Origin: Dendrophyllia cribrosa
Taxonomy: Eukaryota; Cnidaria; Anthozoa; Scleractinia; Dendrophylliidae
DNA length: 64,000 nucleotides
NCBI GenBank assembly: GCA_024195265.1
Contig: JAJLRJ010000001.1
Location: forward strand, 56,159,202-56,223,201
Direction of reading: 5' to 3'
Shown: one piece after another, positions 12,460 to 23,700 of the stretch
How positions within the stretch are numbered: the first letter of the stretch is position 1
Layout: each line of letters opens with the position of its first letter
Made by a program: the position numbers and the translations under genes
The notes under the pieces: model-generated
Databases searched by the model: none
Told to the model about the DNA's origin: nothing
What the model saw: the letters and a program-made list of their open reading frames with translations, nothing else

Positions 12460-12665
12460 AATAATGATAAAGATCAGGTCAAAATAAGTCATTGTGTGCA
12501 TTCTTATTTTAGGAGAAGTAATACGCAATCAAATTTTGGGAAAAACACGAAAGCGAGGCTAGTTCATACAAATGCTTAAAATTTCAGTGAGCCATAACTT
12601 TGCAACCGTTAAACCAAAAACACTCAAACTTTGCAAGATGATACACTTAGCAGCACTTGTTTACG

Positions 12666-13033
12666 CACAGGGAGCAGAGGAGCCAAATTTGACCTTTACG
12701 CGTTCGGTCTTCGATCTGTTGTTTACGAGTCTGTTTTTCGTCCCAGCGGGACCCCACGCGTAATCGGAGCTTTCCGTTGGGTAACCGCAGATTGCTGACT
12801 GTGGGCGCCACAAAATCGTTACGCAGTAATAAGAGTCTCTTTTTCTTCTCGGCACTTCGTGCCTCGCTCGGAAAGCTTACGCTTTCCGGAAAGCGCCGAT
12901 CACGCTTGGGGTCCCGCTGGGGAAAAAACTCGAAAACAACAGATCGAATAACGCAAGACACAGCGCGCGTATAAAGCTCAAAGATCGAACGCGTATTACA
13001 TGTAGGTCAAATTTGGCTCCTCTGCTCCCTGTG
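12666..13033. mobile_element. 368-bp element with CACAGGGAGCAGAGGAGCC ends
   Basis: CACAGGGAGCAGAGGAGCCAAATTTGACC and its mirror GGTCAAATTTGGCTCCTCTGCTCCCTGTG bound an interior that is itself partly palindromic (GTCCCAGCGGGACCCC and GGGGTCCCGCTGGGG). Confidence 0.75.
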
Positions 13034-13224
13034 ATTTGCATTCGGTGTATAGAGTTTTTGGATTGCTTGAAACGTGAACGAGTTATTTCCATTAAATAGC
13101 CATGTCAAGTGGCTTAATACGATTTATTTTTTAGACAAGTTGCATGGCAGTTGTAACTTGTAACATTGTTCGCGCAACTTAAACAATGTTTTTACGAGAC
13201 AAGTCGCAAGAAAATGTGTTATAT

Positions 13225-13330
13225 CAGCTTTGCTCCGCTGTGTTTGTATTACTATTTTTGGCTGATCAGATCTTCTATAGATCCTACGTCCTCTAGCAGC
13301 ATTTTCGTTCGCGATCCTTTGCTCCTTGTT
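13225..13330. repeat. Dispersed repeat, partner of 50266-50410
   Basis: Shares ATCAGCTTTGCT, TTTTTGGCTGATCAGATCTTCT and AGCATTTTCGTTCGCGATCCTTTGC, without the decamer expansion. Confidence 0.6.
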
Positions 13331-13796
13331 CTACCAAAACAGTAACACAGGTGGGTCGAAAAAAGGAGGGAATACAGAAAGATCCGATTTACCTTGCTAA
13401 TAAACTAAATATTGAAGAGATGATAAAGGGAAAGAAGTCGGATGGAAAGGAACGGGACGAATAGAAGAGGGGTGTTTCATGCTGAATTTCATGAACAACT
13501 TGCCACGCTTGAAGTCACGCATTGAAATAACTAATTAATTCTCTCCTTGACAACAATATGTTTGTCACGCAAGACTTACATGCATTGGAATCAGTTCGTG
13601 CCAGTGATGAACCATGTTTGAAATTGACCTTCAAGAGATGACTTTCCTTCATTCATTTCATCTTATACAGCTCTAGAGAGATCAAGAGAGAACTGATTAC
13701 CTTTCCGGAAATAGGTAGGTCTATTTTCTTGCCTCCAGAGTCAAATTAATCGATTCTAGATTCCTAGACTACGAGCAGTCTCTCATTCCCAGCTTT

Positions 13797-13907
13797 GTCC
13801 GTCGAGCGAAAAACAAAAAAAACACACGAACGGCCGCGCGAAACTGGGGGTTTCGCGCGGCCATTATCCGCTCGTTAATGTTGTTTCGTTTCTCGCTAAA
13901 CGGACTA
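13797..13907. repeat. Foldback repeat with a 13-bp perfect inner stem
   Basis: GGCCGCGCGAAAC (13832) and GTTTCGCGCGGCC (to 13862) form a perfect hairpin, extended by GTCCGTCGAGCGAAAAAC and GTTTCTCGCTAAACGGAC. Confidence 0.65.
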
Positions 13908-14778
13908 AGCTGCTTGAGTTTACTAGATTCCCTGCTTGTTCACTTTGATTATCGCTCCGGAGTCAACTTGACAGGCTTGATGTAAGCAACAGTATGTCTG
14001 AATTATATTACAATCGTTTGACATGAGACGTCACTACCGTCTAATCAATTCTATATTACGCTAATTTAAAATAGTCAACGCGAAATGATTAAGTATATGC
14101 TTTCCCACTGCGCAGCGTACTAATGAGCTCCAGTGTAAAAAGCACAAGCAGAACATTGAACTCGACAAAGATTCCTCTTTTCGAATAACAAAAATATCTA
14201 TATTGGCTTTGTTTGTACAAGACACGTAAGTTTCTGTCAAAGCACTCAGTCTCCAAGTAACTGCTCAGGTTAATCAAATGAATTGCTATTTACATAACAA
14301 CGGCCAATTAAATCAGTTGTTCTTGGGGTTAAAAGTACATTGTGTTTCCTTGTTTGGCAAGCAGTTGTATTCGGCGGTGTTTTATTATGCCAGTGACACT
14401 CACCACGGGAAAATTCAAAGCTATTCAATATCTTGGGTCATTGAAGATTTTAATGAAGCTGCATCTCTGAACTCATCCCAACTTTCTTTGTTATCTCAGC
14501 TTTTTTATGTGCATTTGGTCCTATAAATGTTTGTACCCGGAGGGAATTCTAAAAACGTTAACACTATTCATATAAAAACTATTTTAAAATCAGTATTCAA
14601 GTTTTTCTGTACTGGTTGGTGTTTGTTTTTAATTTATTTCATAAGTAGAAATTTTTTACTTCAATCGCGAAAATCGTAGCCGATGTAAACAGGTAACTGG
14701 GGCTAAAATAAACATTATTCCTTCATTAGAAAGATTGAGGAATGATAAAATACTAAACATTTGTCTTTTGTGTTTCAG
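13908..14778. other. Region upstream of the copine start exon
   Basis: Presumed intron or 5' flank of the copine gene, ending in a pyrimidine-rich acceptor at 14778. No other feature recognised. Confidence 0.35.
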
Positions 14779-14781
14779 AAC

Positions 14782-17700
14782 ATGGCAAAAAAAATAGCAA
14801 AGAGCAAGTCCACACCGTCTTTGAGAAATTCCAAAGTCGCCGCCGAAGCCAGTAAAGGGAATGAGGGACTCCTGGTGCAAAATGCCAGTAAACAAGGCAC
14901 GCTACAAACGAACGCCTTTCAAAAGAAACGCAAAATCGAGCTCTTCATAGAGTGTACGGATCTTGTACAGCTTGACACGTTTTCTCGGAGCGATCCTATG
15001 TGTGTTCTGCATGTGAAACGGCTGGGGCAATGGATGGAATACGGGAGAACAGAATCCATACCAAATTGCCTGCACCCAAAGGTACTTTCATTTTAGCAAA
15101 TGTAGTCACTTAATTTACCATGTATTTAATTAATTGAGCTTTTCCATACCTCATTTGTGTAGAAGGACTCGTCTATGTTTTATTCCGATTAACATATATG
15201 AACACTATTGCCCAAAATTATAAACAGTTTGTTATCGCGGAAAATGATGAATTTCATCAGTTTTCGTGGAAAGGCCGCTCGCTCCATGGTATTTCGTAGC
15301 ATTGCGGCATTTTGGCGATTTTGATTTACTTTTAGTAAACTGTTTTTACCTTTCTTTTACATGTAATAAATAAATATTAAGCGACTGTGCTTTATCGCAA
15401 AAACCACAATAATTTATGTCAAGAAAAATTTTCTTCAATAAAATAACATTAATTGACCTTGTTTGGAAGATCGTGTGATTCTTTTTCAACTGGGTCTGCG
15501 ATATAAATCTTTTTTTTGCTAATGACCTATCGCATCTGTAACTTTAATAAAAAAGAACAATTATAGGCACTTTCCATGATTGCGAAAAGAACAATAGGCT
15601 AAAAGGCTTTAAACGGTTACAAAGACAACGGATGCTGCATGAAAATTATTTGAAGCGGTTATGTAAACGTTAAATGCATGATGTTTATTATTTTTCAAAG
15701 AGCTATTTAATTTTGCGTTTTTCTGCCAGTCTATGCGTCAATATATACAATAATTATTTAACATATATCAACATATCTCACTTTTTTTCAGTGCATCGTG
15801 AATCTTTTTTTTTTTTTTTTTTCTGATAACGCTGTTCAACACATTTTATTGTTCTTGACGATAAATTAAAAGAGGCTAGGAAGTAAGCGAAATTAATGTA
15901 GTCTGACTAAGAAAAATATATATATATTTATTAATCCAGGCTTTTTTTTAATTTTAAACATTTACACCTGCTCATTTAAAATTTAAAATGTTAGAATAAA
16001 AAACTGGAACAAAATGTGAACTCCAAAATGATCATGTTAGGGAAGTGTAAAATAACTGAAATTATATAACGGATCAGTCGCGGCTCTTAAATATAAAAAA
16101 ATCAGTGTAATTTTGTAACGAAGTTGAAAACGAAACAGTGCTAGATAAAGAAAACACTGCTGAGGAGCTTCCATTTGAATGGTCGCACTTATGTTTCCTT
16201 CCTAATGGTTTTATTTGTTGATTATTTATCTTGCGGCGGTACTATATTTTCGAACGTAGTTTTTTTCAGCATAGGAAATCTCTTTGAGACGCACGCCAAT
16301 TTTTCTTTGAAACGCGCACCAGTTTTTTGCTTCTCGGCCAAGGTCATGTTTTTAAAAAAAAAACCCGAGTGAACAAAATCCGAAATCTTCGCCAATCAGT
16401 AGACTAGTCTTGCTGGTTCACAGTTTATTTAATATCACCAGTTAGGCGGGTTTTTTTATCTTATCAAATAAACTGTCGCTTTGAGGTTGCTATGTATTCT
16501 TCAAGTAATTATGAAAAGTAATTATGTTCAGTGTTATAGAGCAGTTTTCAATTGAGTGTCGAAAGTAATTACACAATTGCTTTGGTTTTGCATTGCTACG
16601 CTTTGTGATTGGCTAAAAAATCTCGCGCCACTTTCTCGACCAATCAGAAGTAAAACCAAAACCAATCCTGACTTGCTCGCACGCGTTTTCCCGCGCTTGG
16701 CGCCGCCGACATGTAATTGCTCCGAGCTCTGATTGGTTCATTGGATTGTTTTTGACTGCTGTGATTGGTCAGAGTTATTACTTTGGTTTTGGTTTTACGA
16801 CACTCAATTGAAAACTGCTCTATATCTGTGGCTTGAATCACAACTGCATGAGTATGTAATTCCCCTACGAGAGATCGATGTTCGCAAGCGAATGTTAGAC
16901 CATTTTAGACGGTATAATATGTGCTGTATTTCGGTGCCTTGTAGCGCCGAGACTCCAGTCGGAAATGACAAAAAGCTTAAATGTAAACATAGAAAAATGT
17001 CTATTTGATACACCTGTTGGATTGTAAGATTTCGTGTAAACAAATCTATTTTTTTCGGCCTCCAAAGCCGAAGCGAAGGGCCAAACGAGGTGTAAAATTA
17101 TGAAGGCATAGTACAGTTGGAATATCTTGAAGCATCTTTGACAAAAGAAAAGCCCTGTGAAGGCTGAAAATACTGAGTGTTTGGTCAATCAATGATAGAC
17201 GCATTGAATTTGAATTCCTTAAAATTTCGTGAAGTTTGACCCTTTGTGGGGCAATCCGAAATATGGCTGTTATATTTTGTATTGGTGCGACGCAAAAAAT
17301 CTTCGGATGAGAAATCCTTAGTTTTCAATGAAGTTTATATAATAAACCCAAGTACCAAACTCCCTGATTCCCGCGGGCAACATTCTCAACACGTCCTCTG
17401 AAAGTAACTACTCCTTGAGAGAAGACACTTCACTAAACTAACAATAAAACTTGACATTTGCTTAGTGCAAGTTATATATGAAAGCACCGAACCGCCGAAA
17501 GAGAGCTACACGACTCCAAACATAGTTTGACTCCGATGAAATGATGTCGAGTGCTGCAAAAGAAAAAAAAGAAGAGGCCTGAACATGCAAACCCCGAACA
17601 CTATTTTTACTTAACATGTATTTTTGTAAAATCACCCATTATCAGCGTTTTGGCAACCACCGTGAAAACGAATAGTAAAAGCAAGTAAAACGCGACCCAT

Positions 17701-20700
17701 CACTTACGTTCGAAGGCTCTACCGACAGTTTATTAAAGTAGAGCAGGACTTCAAGGCTTTAGCAAACTTGAAGTGAAAAGCTAATTCCGCTTGAGTACTA
17801 CAACTGCACCAATCCCATGTTTGTTCCACTGAGGCGATCAGAAAGTGAGGAGCGAAGGATAGGCGACGTGCGAGGGGACTGGTCATCGATTGCGAGTGCT
17901 GACGTGGGGGGGGGGGGGGGGGGGGGGGGGTGGGGGGGGGGGGTGGATTAGAAGCGGAAGAGCGGGACGAACGCCTGGGACAGGTTACCATATTCCAGTG
18001 CGAACTTATAGTATCGGTTGCTGCTTATTCATGTTACAGACGCCCGCTACTTTACACTCTCCCCCTTCTCCAAATTTGATGACAGCAACATAAGTACGCG
18101 CATCGTTACAAATGTTTGCCCGTTTGGTTTCATGAATATGAATACATGAAGTCATATATATGTGTGTACTACGTATGAAACATGAGTGAAATTTGTAATC
18201 TTCGCAGTGTTCTTTCAGCTTGAGCAGTTAAAAAAGCAACCTGAAAAAAATTCGGGCTTGAACGAGATTCGAACCCATGACGTTGTTATACCGGTGCAGT
18301 GCTAAGGTTATGGCCGGTTGTTATTTCAACTGTTTAAGTTGATAGCACACCGCGAGGATCAAATAATTCACCCGTTTGTTTACAGTTTTTGAAGGTTATC
18401 TTTAGTAGTTTTCCACTGGATAAAACCTCCACAATAGCTGCTTTGTCAGCAACCAAAAAAGGAAACTGTAAACATACATTTATTTTAGCAGTAGTGGTGG
18501 GGAGATGTTTTAAAAAACTCTGACTCTCCTAACCATTCTGATTGATAAAGCATTGATATTACGAGGAGAAATTTGATGCTGATCACTACTGGGAGCTTAA
18601 AGGGTTGAATAGCTCATCCTGATTGTTTTATTTATTTGGATTTCTTTCTTTTAGTTTGTAGAAACGTTTATCATCGAAGCCAACACGACAGTGTATCCAA
18701 GACTTCGCTTTTCAGTTTTCGACCTGGCGAACTTCACCTCCAAGGACCTCCGTAAACACGACTTTATTGGCTCCCTAGAAATCGAACTAGAAAATATTTT
18801 AGAATCGGATAATGGTTCCTTAATAAGAACGCTAAGGCTCCCAGGGGATGTCAAATCGCGTGGTTATATTCACGTGTACTTTGAGGATGTTAAGGATAGT
18901 AGGACAAATGTCAGACTTCATTTTGGGGCCACGAATCTGGCGAAGAAAGGACTTTTTGGGAAATGCGATGCATTTTTTGAAGTAAGTCGACTGCTTTCCA
19001 AGCCGGATCACTTTCATACAGTGTACAGATCTGAAGTGGTAACGAGAACGGCATCTCCAAAGTAAGTTGAATTAATGTTTACCCTTAATTAGCCTTCGTA
19101 GCTGGCGGGATCGCCCGTGCGAGCAAAGTTTTGGGCAGCGCGACAAAAGCATTTTGGCGGTAATTTCCCCCCCGGGAGGGAGGGGAGGATGTTTCATTCG
19201 AAAATGACCTTTATCTATATCATAGATGCCGGATAGAAAAATCTGCTGACAAGAACAAGTTTTCGCAAAGAATTGGTATGTGCACCACCTCTTAGGGGCA
19301 AAAATTAATGCCAGCCACATCAACAAATTTAAATGGGCTTCAGGCACATTTTAGGTTCTCCTTTCAAAATATCTAACGCTCAACCCCGTCAGTTTTATAT
19401 GGGAGCCTACCTCTTCCCCGGGGGGTAATGTCCTCCCCATTCTTCCCGCGATTTCGCTGCTCGTACACGTGGCTCCACCGCCACGAGCTAAAACTTCGCT
19501 CTCGCACCAATGATCCCGCCAGCTACGCCAGCTAAATATCCCGGGGTACTCTTGTCAGTCTTATCAGTACGTGACTACAATGGTACTTCTCTTCAACGGC
19601 CAACCGGCCAACCCAACGAGGGAGGCGCAGTGATCTAGTGGTTAGTCAGTCGGACTTTACCTGAAGATCGTTAATTTGCAAGGCACTAAACCAAAATTAA
19701 AATTCAAGTAAATTCCCAAATTTCGTTTTGTAAAACTGGCTGAAAAAGAAACAAGGCCATTGAAAAGTACTGTTGTTAAGCTTTCAATTGAATGGTCACA
19801 GTGTATGATTTCGACGTGAACTTCGATTTTGAAGCCACACCTGTGATCATGTGAACCCCTCACACCTGGGATAACTACCCAGCCCTACTTGGCAGGACCG
19901 TAATTAAGTGGTTTATGCTTCTTTGACGTCTGTGCTACATTTAAGAAGTATACTGTCGAATTACTCACGAGCGATGGTTTTCTTAATTCGTCAGGTGGGC
20001 ACCGTTTGATATCAGCCTACAGAAGCTATGTAATGACAGTGTGGATGGACAGCTTATGCTATCTTGCTGGCATTTCTCATGCAGTGGTAACCACTCCATA
20101 GTAGGGGAGGCGAGGTTACCCTTAAGCTGTCTTCTTAAGAGGTACTGACGAAACCTTCACAAACACCATGTTAGGCACTTTGAAATACAAGGATTTTTAT
20201 AATATCTCGACACATGTGCAGATATCAATTTTATCTTCACTGTGAAGAGTGAAGATATCAATGTCTTCACGTTAGCTTCCATGTTTGCCCTTAATTAAAT
20301 ATCAAACGAGCTGAAAGGTGTTTCTCTACAATCGAAACATCTGCGTATCTTCCTCGAAAATCTTCGGAACATTTCGAGCGCACTCGAGGATAAATTTCTC
20401 TCTGTGTACCATGTATTGCAAATATGACACATTGTTACACTCTTCTGATCGCGCGCTATATAGGAATAGTTTTAGGAGAAGATTACTGTCCTATAATAAA
20501 CAATTTATTCAGCGAAAAGTTGTGTAATACGGCTGGGCATTTTAACTCGTCAGTTTTTATTTTTTTTCTCGCCTAAAGGCTCGAAAAAATAAAAACTGAC
20601 TCGTAAAAATACTCAGCCGTATTACACAACTTCACGCTGAATAACCTCCACTATTAACACAAACAGGACCCATTATTGCCAACGAGCCAGCCGAGCGAAG

Positions 20701-23700
20701 ACGCGAGGCTGGCGAGGCGGCAGAGAATAGTGCCGCGCGAGGAAGTGCAAAGGCAGAAAAATTCTCGATCGAGCCTGAAAAAGTGTAAGGTAATGTAATG
20801 TAGACTTTGGTTTGAGCCAATTGCAAGGCGGGAACTATTAGAGCCAATGAAAAGACGTGTTATTGCCACACCAAGAACCCGTTGCCTAGCACGTGACCAA
20901 AATCTTCCTGAAGTGAAATTCTTGAAATTACAAACTGATTTTAAAAAGATTTTGCACATATCGCATGTTTTAAACTCCTAAAATAATGTCAGCGTCAGAA
21001 TCTTCATTTTAATTAACGTGTTTCGTTGCAACAATTCCCTTCCAAACAAAGCATCGTGAACGGCTCGCTTTTTTAGGTATTTGTTCAAGCGTAAAATATG
21101 CAACTTTGTTTGTCTAGACAAACCGTCGCGCTTCTTCACACACAAACAAGGGAAATTCGTTCTGTCGAGCAAACTGACGATAATTCGAACGAATGAAAAG
21201 GCTTAACAACCGGCACTAAACAAGTTTTTGTACAAAATAAATCTTGATTACACGTGCAGAAACATGAAGGCGGTAACGCAACGGACTTGCATGTTTCACG
21301 CTTGAACAAACACGTAAAAGGGTTAGCCTTTGAACAAGAATTCTCCATTTCAACTTTTGCAGCACGCTTCATATTTCCAAACCTTTTTCTACTCGTTCTA
21401 CTCATTTTAAAACGTTTTCAATAGCTTTTAAAACGTTTCTTGGCTGCTTTATTGTCTGATATGAAATGTTTACTACAACATTACAGCGATTTTGATTTCA
21501 GTTAGCCGATCAAAGCATGACATTTTTTATTTCTTCGGTGAGTGTGGTCAAAGGGCCACCAAACTGTCAAAAACATAATTCCGTTGCCACACAAATCAAA
21601 ATCATTTCCTCGTTGGCACTCTATCGATAGGTATCCCTAGTTTTAATTTAGATGACGTCCTCTTTGAAGTCGTTTTTTATTCGCGACACGTCGCCTCACA
21701 AATTCCTTAAAGATTTGTTTAAATGTGTTTCTTACAATTTACATTGTACAATTTAATTCTCTCAACAGAACAGTTAGGCAACTGGATATAGCGAATCCAA
21801 GAAAACAGAATAAAAATAAACGAAATTCAAACTCAGGCACGCTGCGCATTCTTCATTGTCATGTGGACACACAATTTAGTCTCATTGATTACGTCAGAGG
21901 TAACTGCGTCATCAGAATGGTGTGTGCTGTTGACTTCACAATGTCCAACGGACAACCGCTGACCAAGGACTCTCTGCACAACGCGGACGAGGAGAAGGCA
22001 AGTGCCAGAAGGGTTAGAAAATACTAATCTCTATCGCAATCCCGCAAGAATATCTAGGATATATTGTATTATATAGTTTTTAAGTAATGATCCGCATAAG
22101 AAGGATAGCGCCAACGGCAATGGAATGTCAAACACGCTGGAATGTGAAGAATTTAGTGATCTCATTGGCCTAGACTCAAAAACCGCTAAAAAGTTAAGGT
22201 TCAAGGTGCATTTTGTCTATTTTTTTTTAAGGTTTCAAGTAATTTGAGACCCAATCGCACAACATACAATTTTTAAAAGAAATTGTATTTGGGGAACTTC
22301 ATCAAAGAAGCAAAATTATTAGCTATTGTCTTCTGCTATTCTAATTGGTTAAGCAGGAACATTTCCTAAAATTTATTTGACGCAAATGGATTTTCTTTAT
22401 TTTTATAATGAAATATAATTATTAACCATCAGGTCCTCCTCTATTCTTGAAATCAAAGATATTCTATGTGGGAAAGAGCCAATGCCGCAGAACAATGAAG
22501 TTTACTATCGTTCTTATGTGGAACAATACTTAATTTTATAGAGCGTTTGCGTGTGACGTCACGGCGGCCATATTGGTATCCCAAAACAATGAAATGGCGA
22601 CAATATTGGTGTCCTAAACGAATCCTATGGGACTTTAGCTCTATTCTTATTCAAACATTTCCTATTGTTATAGCACTAAAATATGGCCGCCGGTCACGTG
22701 AGTGAAAACACTCTACAGTACAGAGTTTTTCATTTGAGTGAAGTAAAATAGTTTTCAGTATACTTATTTTTTTATCCTTAGACTACACATGGGTTTATAC
22801 CAGTGGTTACTTTTGTATCCGCTAATCCATTTCGTAGGATAAATAAATAAAGATTATTAAAACCAAAACCAAAGCAATTAATCTGGCCAATCACAACAAA
22901 GGGAGACAATCCAATGAACCAATCAGAACTCGAAAAAATACATGTAGCGGGCGCCAAGCGCGGGAAAACGCGTACGAGCAATTTGCGATTAGTTTTGGTT
23001 TTGCTTCTGATTTTAAAATTGAGAAAGTGGTGCGAGATATTTTAGCAAATCACAATGAGCTACAATGGGTACCAATGAAAAACCAAAGCAATCATGAAAT
23101 TACTATCGACACTTCACCGCGAAAACTGCTCTCACTCGTGTAATACTACTTTTAGTAATTTTTTTGCTAAAAGTGGTAAATGAAGTCTATAAGGTATATT
23201 CTACATTTCGTCATCTACACGTGTTCGTATCACGTGTCTGAGTTCAAACACTGCACTGTTAAAGTGCGATCACGTTATACAAAAACGCTTGTCACGTGGT
23301 ACAGACAAAAGAACCACGTGAGGTGTTTGAAAAAGACTCGTGGTATCACGATCGTTACTCTGAACGCGGCCAAACAAATCTTGGATGTCGCGGTTTACTG
23401 AAAAGAGTGGTTGGCCAAAATCTTTAATGTTAGGGCACAGGCTTACCCGTCATCCTCTGTTTGTGTGGTGTCCTGTGCATCTGTAATGGCCGTATCGGTT
23501 TACAAAACTAGACTACTAAAGGCGAAATTTAGGGCTCTTAAAACTGATGAAAATTAACTAAAAACTCTCAAAATCATTGCCAAGTTGTTGCACTTTGTTT
23601 TTCTATGTTTATTTTGCCGATTTGTCGCTCGCGGTATTTTCACAAAATAACGGTTCGACTCGCTCAATAGTAGAGAAAGAGAACATGGTGCAACGCCGTG

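Noticed and set aside
18236..18330. Complete tRNA gene
   Set aside because: Only a B-box-like half is present; no acceptor stem pairing or anticodon arm could be built.
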